64,000 bases of DNA from Rhineura floridana (Eukaryota > Chordata > Lepidosauria > Squamata > Rhineuridae): contig NC_084482.1 in the NCBI RefSeq assembly GCF_030035675.1, positions 182,308,373-182,372,372 of the forward strand, written 5' to 3'. The translations under genes and the position numbers were made by a program. Each line of letters starts with the position of its first letter. Within the stretch, counting starts at the first letter, position 1. Below the pieces are notes generated by a model. It was not told where the DNA came from. It saw nothing but the letters and a program-made list of their open reading frames with translations, and did not search any database. This document shows, piece by piece, positions 53,700-64,000 of the stretch.

Positions 53700-54390
53700 C
53701 AGCAATTCACATGGTCTCACCCCACTCCCCAGCATTTTCTATAATATGGGCTTTGATTTCATAGAAAGGAGGGATTCATTGAAGGCATAAGTTATGTGTA
53801 TAGTCGAAGTAGAATACATATATTTTTAAGCCCATCATAAAGTATTACATTCAAAGAGCAGGAGGGGGCGCCCTTGGAATAATAAAATATTTGAGAAGCA
53901 AATTGCAGCATGGGCTGTAACTGGCTTTTTAACCTATCCTGATGAAATTTCTTTCCACATCAAGCCGTGAGAGTAGCAAGCAGAGCTGTTGCATAAGGGC
54001 ATTATTTGAAATGGCTTTATAAAATACAAATTTTAAAAGGGGAAACGTTCCTTGCAAGTGTGTTTTGAATGACTACATATAGCCAAGCAAAGGCATGGAG
54101 GGAATCTCAATCCCTGTTTTATAGCTTCTCTCAGATTTTCTGGCTAACTCATAGTAGGGCTGTGCACCTTGATCAGGATGGCAGGGCTGCTATAATGAGG
54201 ATTTTGGCAGCTTTCCCCACCTAAAGTAGCACCTAAACTTATTGAAGATAAGGAGCTCTGTTCTCTTTACATCTAGTCCTAAAGCTAATTAGCATATCCT
54301 TGTTGTTCAAGACAAACAAAAGTTGATTTCTTCTGCCCCTATGGACATACGCCCACCAGTCTACAGTTTGTGAGGGACTGGGCTGGATCA
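53700..54390. other. Unassigned stretch, no gene seen
   Basis: No recognised repeat or domain-bearing ORF. Confidence 0.4.
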
Positions 54391-54394
54391 TGCC

Positions 54395-54421
54395 AATAAT
54401 AATAATAATAATAATAATAAA
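54395..54421. repeat. (AAT)n microsatellite
   Basis: About nine AAT units. Confidence 0.9.
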
Positions 54422-54482
54422 TGATGGTGATGATTATTTTATTGTTGTCTTTACACTGTTTTATTTCTCCTATTATTTATGA

Positions 54483-54615
54483 CAGAAGTGAGGGACTTGT
54501 GTGTCCAGATGTTGTTTCACTCTCAACAGCCTCAGCCAGCATGACCAATGGTCAGGGACGATGGGAGCTGCAGTCTAGCAATATCTGGAGGGCCACGGGT
54601 TCTCCATCCTTGACT
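54483..54615. mobile_element. Palindromic hAT-like MITE, diverged
   Basis: CAGAAGTGAGGGACTTGTG, CCAGATGTTGTTTCACT, then the inverted ATGGGAGCTGCAGTCTAGCA and GGGTTCTCCATCCTTG. Same family as 5367. Confidence 0.72.
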
Positions 54616-55184
54616 TACCACAGCATATCACTTTCAGATTTTGCCTTCTAGCTGAAACAGAAGTGAAAATGAAATGCATGGAGACAGCCTCTAGAGTAGT
54701 GGCTTAACCACATTACAAATGCATTTAATAAATGATTTTGCAGAGTAAACTAAGCTTACTTAAATCCCATCCTCAGCCATCAGCACTGTGTGATTTTAAT
54801 ATGGACATATAATTATATAAGACAGTGCAAGGTTTTAGTAACAGCTTAAATTCCCATGAATGTTGTAATCCTTGCATTTCCTATGCATCCCTAAATCCCT
54901 TCCCTGTAGTTTCACGTGGAATGAATTTGCTCAGGCAAAGCTAGCTTTTGCTTCGTTCTTTGGTATTTCCCTTTCCCACACAAACACACATCGGGGGGGG
55001 GATAGTAGCAGTTTGCTATTCGCACAATCAAAAGTTAGAGTCCAGGCTTATGTGTTGATGATACACAGTATAGTTTTTAAACCTATATTTATAACCCATC
55101 AGTTGTTTTTTGTACTGTTTTTAAAACTATCTTAGCTTTTTTTTGGTAAGTCTGTAAATCATCTTGAGACACATGTAAAAGACA

Positions 55185-55345
55185 ATTCAGTTGGATTGAT
55201 TCCATAAAGGAAGCCACAGACCTGAACTTACAAGATCTGAACAGGGTGGTTTATAACAGATGCTATTGGAGGTTGCTCATTCATAGGGTCGCCATAAGTC
55301 GTAATCGACTTGAAGGCAAATGACAACAATAGTAACATCAGCAAC
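55185..55345 (+). mobile_element. BovB LINE 3' terminus
   Basis: Encodes DSIKEATDLNLQDLNRVV-like sequence and ends with GGGTCGCCATAAGTCGTAAT, CGACTTGAAGGCAAATGACA and ACAACAATA, the BovB 3' end. It is the plus-strand equivalent of 37006-37269. Confidence 0.85.
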
Positions 55346-55384
55346 AACACAATCCCAGAATCTTAGCACGATACATATGCATTA

Positions 55385-55590
55385 AAGTCTTGCGGCAAAG
55401 CAAAGCGTCTTGTGGCACCTTAAAATATGTTATGGCATAAGTTTTCAAGAAAAGAGCTCCTCTCTGTCAGGTGGATGGTGTTAACTCTTTATGGGATGAT
55501 GTGGGCTCTAGACCATGAAAGCTGATGCCATAATAAGCTTTGCCATTTTTGTCACAACAGAACTAACATGGTTACCCTTCTGGACATTAG
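55385..55590. repeat. Amniote repeat with GTCTTGTGGCACCTTAAA
   Basis: GCGTCTTGTGGCACCTTAAA, ATGGCATAAGTTTTCAAG, GACCATGAAAGCTGATGCCA and the end AACTAACATGGTTACCC. It is partly foldback. The same family, interrupted, is at 59225-59930. I recognise the pattern from amniote genomes but cannot name the family. Confidence 0.6.
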
Positions 55591-55949
55591 TGTTGCAGAT
55601 GCCTATAAAATGCAGGTACCCGTTTGGGCTGTTAGAGCACGCTGTTGCTACACGGTCTGCCTGGCCAACTCTATATCGTTGAGGCTCATTCTGGTTCTGC
55701 TTTCACAACTGCCTACTGTGTGGACAATCAGTAGCAGGCAGGAGACCAGTACAGGAAGGATATTCTAGTGCACATAGGTTGCAAGGGCCTGACATGCACT
55801 GGCTGTGCATCTGACCCTCTTCAAAATGCCGACCTGGAGGAGAAGTAAGGGTTCTTTAAATGATCCAAATAGACTTCAAGGCCACTCAGAGCAAAATTCA
55901 ATTACCACAGTTATAGTCAATTAAGAAAGAAGGAAAGTAATACATATAT

Positions 55950-55962
55950 ATATATCACATAT
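55950..55962. repeat. (TA)n microsatellite
   Basis: Short ATATATATATAT tract. Confidence 0.7.
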
Positions 55963-56084
55963 CTGTTTAGCCCAGCATTTTATCCCTCTCCCCATTTCCC
56001 CCCACAACAAAATTGTGAGTTATTTTAGACTGAGAGACTGTGACTTGGATTCAAACACTGGCATTTCCAGATAGGACTGGAAGT

Positions 56085-56165
56085 GTCCCTTGCCTGAAAT
56101 GTTGGAAAGCCACTGCGAGTCAGTGTAGACAGGGCCAGTGGTCTGACTCTGTAGAAGGCAGGTTC
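56085..56165 (+). mobile_element. tRNA-SINE 3' fragment
   Basis: GCCTGAAATGTTGGAAAGCC, then GTCAGTGTAGACAGGGCCAG and TGGTCTGACTCTGTAGAAGG. Same family as 41180 and 61340. It abuts the hAT-like element. Confidence 0.7.
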
Positions 56166-56169
56166 TGAA

Positions 56170-56510
56170 CAGCGGCATCACTAGCGGGAGTGCGGGGGGT
56201 TCCGGACCTCCGGTGCGTGCCCTTCCAGGGTATGGAAGGGGATGGCCGGTCTTGTGCATGCAAGCACACACGCACTCACCACTCGCTCCAGGCTGGTGGT
56301 GGAAGGCCCGTCCCGGCTTCACCACCAGCGAGCAGGTGCCTGCTGTCGGTCTCGCCCACCCGCCTCCGAGGAGGAGTTGGCTGTGCCGACCCGGAGCGCT
56401 TCTCGGCTCCTTTGCCGGCCAACGGCGCGAGGCGGCTCTGGGTGTCACCCCCCTCAGGGTGTCACCCAGGTGCAGTCCACACCCTCCGCACCCCAGATGT
56501 GACGCCCCTG
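56170..56510. mobile_element. Non-autonomous hAT-like element, perfect 8-bp TSD
   Basis: 341 bp, GC-rich. Left end CAGCGGCATCACTAGCGG, right end ATGTGACGCCCCTG (inverted). Perfect TSD GTTCTGAA at 56162-56169 and 56511-56518. The three overlapping plus-strand ORFs inside it are products of the GC-rich composition, not genes. Confidence 0.9.
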
Positions 56511-56518
56511 GTTCTGAA

Positions 56519-56765
56519 CAAGGTCACACAGTGAGCTTCAGGGCCAAGTAGGGATTTGAACCCTAGTCTCCCAGGTCCTAGTCCAAGCCTCTAACCACTA
56601 CAACATACTTAATAAAATGTGATCACCCTTGTTCAGTCAAGATTCAGTTGCACTCTGAGAGAATATATGGATGGCCTTAAGCAGATTGCAATCTTCCTGT
56701 GCCTAACCTCCCTCACGGGGTTGTTATGAAGATAAAATAGACAGAAACCTCATGTATGCTGCCCT
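56519..56765. mobile_element. MIR/CORE-type tRNA-SINE pieces in opposite directions
   Basis: 56519-56620 is the antisense tRNA head: on the minus strand GTTGTAGTGGTTAGAGGC (A box) and GGGTTCAAATCCC (B box). Bases 56690-56765 are a plus-strand tail (CTAACCTCCCTCACGGGGTT, then GCCCTGAGCTCCTTGGAG). Two separate insertions are likely. Confidence 0.7.
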
Positions 56766-56769
56766 GAGC

Positions 56770-57245
56770 TCCTTGGAGAGAGAATGGGGCACACATGTGA
56801 CAAATAGATATATAAATAATGAAATGGGTACAGTGACAAGTTATGTATGTAGATCACATGACATTACTCTCTGTATGTTTGTCAATTATTATTATTGTCA
56901 ATTCATTAATTGCCTTCCACATACTGTATGTCCCAAGGTGATGCCCAAAATATAGTAAAAACTACTGAGAAACAGTTACAAACCACCACATAAAAGAACA
57001 GAAGATGAGTGGTGTAGTCCCACATATCAGTCAAAGTTTGCAGACTTTATCACTTTTTCTTAGAGGTGGCTTTAGTTCATGAAGAAATTAACAGCATAAA
57101 GCACTCAAAAGAATAAGCAGGAAACTGAAAACACACAATTTAGACCTCATTTATCAGCAGATGACAGGCTGACCTGCTTCCCAGCCACTTACCAGTCTGT
57201 TCCAGCTCCTCCTTGTTTTATTCCAGTCAGTATAGTCTCCACTGC
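56770..57245. other. Unassigned stretch, no gene seen
   Basis: AT-rich, nothing recognised. Confidence 0.4.
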
Positions 57246-57249
57246 TTTT

Positions 57250-57335
57250 ATGGCTGCAATCCCAGGCAGGTTTACTTTGAAGTAAATGTGCATGGGATTG
57301 GGCCAGGTGTTGCAATCCTACACATGCTTTTTGAA
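57250..57335. repeat. Dispersed short repeat, TGCAATCC type, partial
   Basis: GGCTGCAATCCCAGGCAGG, then TTTGAAGTAAATGTGCATGG and a second GTTGCAATCCTACACATG start. A diverged pair of ends. Confidence 0.45.
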
Positions 57336-57339
57336 AGTA

Positions 57340-59220
57340 ATCGCCATCTAGCCCAGTCACCTTTAGTTTATTGAGTCAATTTGCATGGGACTGTACTGCA
57401 TATCATTGTGGATGCAATGTGGTTTTGTTTGTTTTTAGCAATTAAGATAAACTTCCAAGAGCTGAGCTGTTCAAGTTCTTTGCAAGAGCTTCCCTGCAAG
57501 TGTTTTACGCAAGATAATTTTTGCAAGATGTCACCTGCTAGTTAATTGAGATCACAATTAAGGCTCCATTTTGCAGACTAGAATAATTCCCTAATACTTA
57601 TGCATCTTTCATTTACTCACTTTGTGTGCTTGGTCTGAATGGAAATATTAAAACACGATTCCAATTATCCAATGTCAGTAGAAGACAAAATCCAAATTCT
57701 TCACAAATCCATCATCTTCAACTTAAAAAGTATATACAGGAAAACTGCAGAAAAAGTTTCTATTTTGTTCAATTGCTTTGATTAAAAAAAATCTCTGCTT
57801 GAAGATACTGGAGGTTTTTTATTTTTAAGGCAAAAAACTAGAGCTGCAGCAGACAACTCAAGCTACTAGTGAATTTCACTATATAACCCTCAAAAGATAC
57901 TTAGCACTTGTTTTTTCATGTTTACTGAATCTCTAATGAAGTTGTTCATATAATTCCCTTGGTTTTGCAGTGACCTGCTTTGGATTTTAAAAGCTCCTAA
58001 CATAGTATAATGCTTTTTCTAAACACAAAACAAAAAAGTATTATACAGCATGCCTCCACTTCATTACACTTTACAAAATAATGAAAAACCAGATTTGTAT
58101 ACATATATACCTAATTGTAAAATATAGTCAGTGGGGGACTAGGATGATATATAACAACAAAAATGTTTGCATTCACTGTTCCCATCTTATTGCAGTCTTC
58201 TGTAGTGCAGGTAGTTTCTAGAGCAAGTTTGTGCACCTCTGCCTGTTTTACTGATTTCTATGGAAATGACTTGCCTCTAGCATTGTAATCTTCATTGTAC
58301 TCAATAAAATTTACTGTTTAGGAAACATGCACAGGATTCAAACTGCAGGACTGCAGCCTTGTCGCTTGATCCTAAACATATTCACTAATAGGCAAAAAAC
58401 CTTGCGGTTTAAGAATGTACCTATAGCCAACAGATCTTTCTATCAAACTTTAAAAAGCAGGGAAATTGGGCAGCTATAGTGAATGCACCAGGGGAGCAGG
58501 AGACCTGACCTCCTCTCTGAGATATTGTACTGCCCTACAATTTCTCTGAGGGAAGCCATGACTGCCTCTCGTGAAATCAAAGTCTGGTGTGAGGGTGGCA
58601 CCCTGATTAGGCTGTGAGTCTGGCTTTTAGAACCCTGACAGTTGGTTCTTACTGAGCATGCCCGATATTATCATCGACTCCAATGCTAAATTTCTTAAAT
58701 CAATTAAAAATCAGCCAGGCATTTTTTTTTAACTTTTAAACTGCAGAAGATGAAGGTCAGAGTATGGGGCAAGGTCGGTAACAGCATTACAGGTCCTCTG
58801 TGAACATGGCTGATTTTTAATGAATTTCAGCAGATTATGAGAACTCTCAGAGAAAAAAGTCCAAAAGGGCTCTGGGTTTTTCTTCTCTCTCTTTAGACTT
58901 TGAACGCTCTATTCTCTCTGACTGTTTTGTGTATCACCATGAAAATTGAGAGACTTGTTAAGCAAGCATTTTGAGTTCAGGACTATACGTTTTGTAAGGT
59001 TTTGTTTTTGAAATGAGCTTATGGGAAGCATCAGAATGACATGGGGGTATTTTCAATTTAACATTGCAGAATGTGAAAAATCCACGCTGGCTATAGTATA
59101 ATTTACTCAAAATTAAAGTGCCACTTTGTTCAATGGGACTTAGTACCCATTGTGTTAAAAAGTGTGTGTTTGGGGGGAACCTGCCTTTTCACCAATCTTT
59201 AATCATTTTCCGTTGCAATA
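57340..59220. other. Unassigned 1.9 kb, no gene seen
   Basis: AT-rich. 58290-58380 resembles the TGCAATCC repeat in part. 58600-58920 (GACAGTTGGTTCTTACTGAG, TGAATTTCAGCAGATTATGA) looks repeat-like but has no assigned family. Confidence 0.4.
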
Positions 59221-59224
59221 ATAA

Positions 59225-59930
59225 CAGAGGATTTTCCAGGGCCATGTCAGTCTCTTCTAGCAAAAGCAACAAGGAATCTTGTGGCATCCAAGGATCACCA
59301 AAAAGTTTGGACCAATGGGCATATTTTGGATTTTGAGAGCATGCTGAGGGCACCAGGCACAGTATGGCTGCCAGGGTGCATGGCATAATGCAAAATGGCT
59401 GCCATGGGTACATGGCATCACACAAAATTAGAGAGAGTACAGTCATTGCTGCTTCACTCCCCACCCCTCACCCCCAGACAACCTCTTGTTTACCATGGGA
59501 AGTCAGCTATGTCCTCCTGGTCCTGATTGTGGAGGTATAGCTGTTAGAGGAGCAAGAACCCTGCTTTCTCCCATGCCAATCCTCAACCAAAGTCTAGGCT
59601 GTCATCCATTACTCACTCATTGGCTAAAAACATTGACAAGTTGGAGCAGACAGGCTGGTTCATTTCACAGAAAGTGCTTAGAAGGATTCCTGCACATTTC
59701 GCTTCATAGCTTTCTTTTCAGGAGGGCTAGAGACTTACTTTTTTAAAAAAAACGAAACCTCAGATCTGTGGTTCCTATCTGGGGCACCAAAGAAGGCATT
59801 CGCGGGTGCCATGGTGCCTCCGGGTGCTGGGTTGGTGACCTCTGCATTAAAGACTAACAAATGTGTTATAATATAAGCTTTTGTGGGCTACTGATCACTT
59901 CACCAGATGCATGAAGTATTGCCCTGAGTT
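59225..59930. repeat. Interrupted amniote repeat with a hAT-like insert
   Basis: The left part CTAGCAAAAGCAACAAGGAA, TCTTGTGGCA (59258-59286) and the right part TTAAAGACTAACAAATGTG, AAGCTTTTGTGGGCTACTGA (59846-59900) are contiguous in the family seen at 55385. The roughly 555-bp insert between them begins CCAAGGATCACCAAAAAG and ends GGGTTGGTGACCTCTGC, roughly inverted, which suggests a hAT-like element. The TSD is not clean. Confidence 0.55.
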
Positions 59931-59934
59931 GCAG

Positions 59935-61155
59935 GTACTACATATATTCATGAATATGTGTGTGTAAACAGCAAGGTCAAAAGGAAATTGAATGCAGAAA
60001 GCCACAGACCTTATTAACAGTGGCCACAAAAACAGTACTTGATAGCACAGACATCCTGGTATTGATAAGCCAATTAGCACATATAGCATGATAAAAATCT
60101 ATTGTACTGATTCAATCTGAAATGATAGCACTGAATCTCTCAATGCATTGTAATTCAGTGCTTTCTCCCCTTGAAATTCCTTTGTTCAGTGATGGCCACC
60201 TCTAAGGTCAATTATGATAATTATACCCAAATGTAATAGTGTTTGAGTAGGCAGCAATAGGGAAGCAAAACAGGATAAAGTAGATTAGCACTGTTTCCGG
60301 AGAGGTGTGGTGAAATCTGGCTGCGGTTCATTTGCATATTTTATTTTTTTTATGCATGTCTTTAAAAAATGCCCATTCCATAATGAAACTGAGCTAAAAC
60401 AAACTGAACTGATGTCAAATGAAAATAGTCTGGGTCTCAGCAACATCTGGTTAGATTGGTTAAAATAGGCAATTGTGGACAAAATTTAACCCTTATATAA
60501 AATCATTTAAGCTGCATCTTGTAGCAATTCCCTTAGTTGAGACTATGTGGTATGAAATAATACTCTCTCTTTTTTGCCTGTTCTGAATGAACTCCAGACT
60601 AATTTCAAAGATGTATAGTTTAGGGATCTCCATTCCTTTCTCCGAAGAGATCACAATGTCTCCTTGATAAATCTTTATGTTTGCATAAATATTTCTTTCT
60701 ACAGTGACTACTGTATAGAGAGAAGGTTTTGTAGGAGACAGTGGATGCATTCAGAAGTCACATTCCTCATCATCCAGACCATGGTAGGATTAGGAACAAG
60801 ACCTGTGCTTACATGGATCTACCTTCCCTGATGCACTCAGCTTAACTGAACACTTTCCAGTTTGATCAAACTGTTGTTTGCTGTTCTGGCCATTTTTTAT
60901 TTGGATGAGCCCTTCAAACCATGGTACAAGCACAGAGCTTGTTCCTGGCTGGTGATGTGGTGTCTGAATGCAAACAGTCCTTGTGGAGCTGAAAAGCCGA
61001 CTCTCCAAAAATAGACATTCTCCTGATGAAGAGCTAATTGCTCAAACGACATTGGGCAATTGTTTTTGCTCAGTAAAAGCTGCTTCCTGCACCAATTTAA
61101 GTTATATGATTAGCATATTGACTTGATGCCCCACTGTCTCCTGTGGAACACAAGT
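59935..61155. other. Unassigned 1.2 kb, no gene seen
   Basis: The minus-strand ORFs at 60285-61008 have no domain. No recognised repeat. Confidence 0.4.
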
Positions 61156-61160
61156 CTTTC

Positions 61161-61276
61161 CAGAGCTTGGAAAAGTTACTTTTTTGTACTACAACTCCCA
61201 TCAGCCCAATCCAGTGGCCATGCTGGCTTGGGCTGATGGGAGTTGTAGTTCAAAAAAGTAACTTTTCCAGGCTCTG
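61161..61276. mobile_element. Palindromic hAT-like MITE, nearly perfect hairpin
   Basis: 116 bp. CAGAGCTTGGAAAAGTTACT and ACTACAACTCCCATCAGCCC are mirrored on the right arm with only two or three mismatches in about 50 bases. Flanks AGTCTTTC / AGTCTTGC (7 of 8). The least diverged hairpin of the family here. Confidence 0.88.
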
Positions 61277-61339
61277 AGTCTTGCATAGTACATTTGTGCA
61301 GCCCATGAGATGTCATAGCATTCTTTCTCTTCTACCATG

Positions 61340-61525
61340 TTGCAGTCAACTCCTGTGGCTCAGTGGTAGAGCACATGCTTTCCCAGCAAAAGGTTTTTGG
61401 TGCCATTGCTTGCTTTTCCAGTGAAAGGATCTCAGATGGAAGTAAGTGGAAAGACCTCTGTCTGGTAAGCAGAGATGTGAATGGACTCAATGGGTCAATG
61501 GCATGAGTCCACGTAAGGCAGTTTT
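61340..61525 (+). mobile_element. tRNA-derived SINE, diverged
   Basis: The head CTGTGGCTCAGTGGTAGAGC (A box) is clear. The B box is decayed (TTTTTGGTGCCATTGC). The end GGACTCAATGGGTCAATGGC, then TAAGGCAGTTTTACAG, matches the family at 41180. Confidence 0.7.
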
Positions 61526-61529
61526 ACAG

Positions 61530-62030
61530 AGTCAAACAAAAGGGAATGATGTACATGGAAAAGCAAACAAACTGGATGTGGAAGGTAGGTCTTCTGCATT
61601 AGGCACCATATTGAGTAAGAGCAAACACTTTGGAAACAGCTTCCTCAATGTCCCCTGGAATGCTACCAGGCATGCAATTCCTCCAAGTGGCTGGGAAAAG
61701 AACAAAATCACACTGTCACTACAAAACAGTTTTAAAATGTTGCCACATGATACATTATATCTTGCAAGCAGCCTTGTACCTGGAAATTCTAAGAAACCAA
61801 AAAGCACTGCAATTTTGAAAGTTTCAGTCTACCATCTTGATTCAAAATGGCACCTAATTGTATCTAAATAAAGACAAAAACCTGCTTCTTGATCTCAGAA
61901 GCCACCATACAAAATTTGGTTATGATATTAGAAGAGGTATCCAAATGCATAGCAAACAAACAACTTTTGAAAACATGTAGCAGATGCAGTTGGCTGTGCA
62001 TTCAGCAACCTATAATGCTAATTATCATGG
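61530..62030. other. Unassigned stretch, no gene seen
   Basis: A 141-codon plus-strand ORF (61446-61871) starts inside the SINE and has no domain; probably chance. Confidence 0.4.
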
Positions 62031-62031
62031 G

Positions 62032-62150
62032 TTGTATTCAACTTAGTCCTATTCAGAGTAGACCCATTGAAATTAATTAACCTAAATTAGTCATGTCTGT
62101 TAACATCAGTGAGTCTACTCTGAGTAGAACTAGCATTGAACAGCACCCAA
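62032..62150. mobile_element. Short foldback MITE, GGTTGTATTCAA type
   Basis: Left arm GGGTTGTATTCAACTTAGTC and TCAGAGTAGACCCATTGAAA; the right arm is the inverse (GAGTCTACTCTGAGTAGAAC, TAGCATTGAACAGCACCC). About 118 bp, non-coding. Confidence 0.72.
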
Positions 62151-62510
62151 GCCCAGTGCCAGTAGGTGGCCAGATTGGGCATTGACCAAGGGCCCCAGCA
62201 GCTGAAAGGGGCCTCTACTTATGGGGCTAGATGGGTGTAGCTTCCACTCTGTGATAGCATTGGGTCACAGAGTATGCACCCCACGACCCAGTGCTGGCAC
62301 GGACATAAAATGGTAGCCACAGTCTCATGCAATAGTTCTCCTGCTGTCGGCATGGGCTGGCTGTGCCACTTGCTGTGGTGTGTCAGCACACTGCACTAGC
62401 ATGTTTGCCATCACTCAAGATGGTGGCAGGGATGTCAACATGCCCCACCACCATCTTGGGTGATGGTAAGCATGCACACACAGCATGCTAATGTGCTAAC
62501 ACGGCCAGGC
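62150..62510. repeat. Probable degraded hAT-like repeat
   Basis: CAGTGCCAGTAGGTGGCCAG, ATTGGGCATTGACCAAGGGC resembles the left end of the element at 22939. The interior includes an inverted pair around CACTCAAGATGGTGG / CACCATCTTGGGTGA (62413 and 62451). Confidence 0.5.
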
Positions 62511-62514
62511 CTAT

Positions 62515-63550
62515 TTAAGTCTCCAGCATACAGCTGCTGCCACATCTGGAAGACTAGTCCCTGTCATTTAAAAGCACCAGGCAATCCTTATGGAGGAAAC
62601 TAGGCTTTTAAGGAAGAAAAAGATCTGCTCTCCTGAGGAAGCGTGTGGACTTTAAAAGGGATGCCAGCTTTTAGCAGCAGCTCTTCAAAGCTGCATTGGT
62701 CACAGCTTTGTGGCGTACATTCTCAGAAGCAAGACAGCTTTTCTTCTAAATGTTCCTTTGGGATAAAGCCTGCATCACCTTTTGACCCTCGTAAGAGAGT
62801 TCCAGCCTTTGCAAATATATGCTTACTGGAGCCTTATGTCTTGCAGCACATTGAAGACAAATGACATTGAGAAACACTTTGTTTGGGAGCAAGATGCCCA
62901 CTTCCAAAAACGTATGTGTAGTGCATTTCCCTTAGGAGCCACCTCTTCTTCTACCTATTTAGTTCTGCATGAAAGAGCAGATCCGTCTTTTCCATTTGCC
63001 TCTGTGGAGAGGCTGTAATGATGACCCCTTTATGATGAATGAAAATACTTACTAATCCTTCATAGACTTCAGAGTCAGCCTGGGTAATTTATCACATACA
63101 TTATTCTATCAGGTGCCTTCTTGTTTGGGAGTGAAGAAGCCCACAGGAAAGAGGCATTGCTTTCAAGCTAATGGCAGTTGTAATTCACTCAACATTTTAA
63201 TGGGACTACATCATCATTGGAACATTCTTCCCTAACATTGAGCATAATTCTAAGAGTATCTTATTGGACAGGAAATGCAATCATACCTAATGCCATTTGC
63301 TCAATTGCTCCAGGACCTCTCCCTGGAAGAATTTCATTGCAAATACAGCTGCTCATCTATTTTCATACTTGTTTTTGCCAGCTGCAAAAACTGAGTGGTG
63401 TTTTCAACTTTTTCAAGGGCTCCTCCTGAACATTTCAATCTACATTCATTTGCAACGGGCACGTTGGAGTCAGCGATGTAATTCCACTGTGCTCACGCAG
63501 CTATGCCATGATACCTTCACTGTCGAACCTTATTGGCTGCATAATATCAT
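62515..63550. other. Unassigned 1 kb, no gene seen
   Basis: Short ORFs without a domain. No recognised repeat. Confidence 0.4.
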
Positions 63551-63554
63551 ACTA

Positions 63555-63855
63555 CTTTATTTACAAATACTGTACCATCTGCTATCTCTCCGCCATCTCT
63601 GCTATCTTTTTGGCGCCTTTTGAAGACTTTCCTCTTCCAACAAGCCTTTTAAGTTGAGACCTATCCCAGTCTGCGTCAAAGATGCTTTTAAAGGTTTTTA
63701 AAAATGTTTTTAATGTTGTTTTGTTTTAATCGTATTTTAAGGTCTTTTTATGATGTTTTAAAGTGTTTTTGATGTTTCTGTTTGCCGCCCTGGGCTCCTG
63801 CTGGAAGGAAGGGCGGGCTACAAATAAAATAATAAATCAATAAATAAATACCATT
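63555..63855 (+). mobile_element. L2-type LINE 3' end
   Basis: Ends the coding part at LLKTFLFQQAF and a stop near 63655, then a T-rich 3' UTR, CCGCCCTGGGCTCCTGCTGG, GAAGGGCGGGCTACAAATAA and an (AAAT)n tail. Same 3' end as 37640-37790. Confidence 0.78.
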
Positions 63856-64000
63856 GCCAGTTACAGAGTCTTCAGAGGCAGCAGCACTTTGTACGAGTGG
63901 GACTGCTGCCAATCAACAGCCAGGAGTTGGGAATCAGGAGTCAAACACCATTGCTTGGCAAATCCCCAAATTGAACAGGAAGCCTTCATAGGACAGGGGA
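63856..64000. other. Unassigned end of window
   Basis: No feature seen. Confidence 0.4.

Noticed and set aside
54395-54421. CRISPR-like or satellite array
   Set aside because: Simple trinucleotide microsatellite; no spacers or longer unit anywhere in the window.
56190-56551. Three overlapping GC-rich ORFs
   Set aside because: They lie mostly within a hAT-like element with a perfect TSD; the GC-rich composition removes stops.
61446-61871. 141-codon plus-strand ORF
   Set aside because: Begins inside a tRNA-SINE, no domain.

Overview
This window is nuclear DNA from a vertebrate, most likely a squamate reptile (probably a lizard). The reasons are the mix of recognisable repeats: CR1, L2 and BovB/RTE LINEs, an L1-type ORF1, several tRNA-derived SINE families, many short palindromic hAT-like MITEs, a DIRS-order retroelement and a Ty1/copia element. 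I found no convincing host protein-coding exon, rRNA or functional tRNA gene in 64 kb. The window reads as intergenic or intronic sequence; nearly every long ORF belongs to a transposable element. The species cannot be named from this sequence alone.

Layout. 0.46-4.3 kb: an old CR1 LINE (minus strand) split by a 2-kb RTE-like LINE with an 11-bp target-site duplication (TSD); a third piece of CR1 sits inside that LINE. 4.3-6.1 kb: unassigned sequence with degraded tandem units and a palindromic MITE with a perfect 8-bp TSD. 6.14-8.12 kb: a 1.94-kb L1-like element with ORF1 only, a poly-A tail and a 19-bp TSD. 8.1-16.7 kb: mostly unassigned AT-rich DNA with an L2 3' end and CR1, SINE and MITE scraps. 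17-18.1 kb: a decayed L2. 18.5-23.4 kb: hAT-like non-autonomous elements. 24-25.8 kb: abutting CR1, L2 and CR1 fragments. 25.8-30.7 kb: mostly unassigned. 30.72-32.56 kb: a 5'-truncated LINE with a perfect 12-bp TSD, resembling the Vingi/I group. 32.8-36.2 kb: a broken Ty1/copia fossil with 357-bp LTRs and a 5-bp TSD. 36.5-37.3 kb: a BovB inserted into another BovB. 37.5-46.5 kb: MITEs, L2 and CR1 ends and tRNA-SINEs. 47.15-53 kb: a nearly whole DIRS-order element carrying gag, RT-RNase H, tyrosine recombinase and an SGNH-hydrolase part. 53-64 kb: MITEs, SINEs, LINE 3' ends and unassigned DNA.

How the parts relate. The TSDs and interruptions give a relative order of events in several places: CR1, then RTE-like LINE, then CR1 scrap at 0.5-4.3 kb; BovB then BovB at 36.5-37.3 kb; and MITE then CR1 at 46.1-46.5 kb. 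The LINEs plausibly supplied the machinery for the SINEs and for the ORF1-only L1-like element, and an unseen autonomous hAT would have moved the MITEs. These trans-mobilisation links are inferred from known family behaviour, not shown by this window. The most unusual items are the DIRS element with its SGNH-hydrolase ORF, the copia element whose primer-binding site matches the anticodon arm of initiator tRNA-Met, and the ORF1-only L1-like element.
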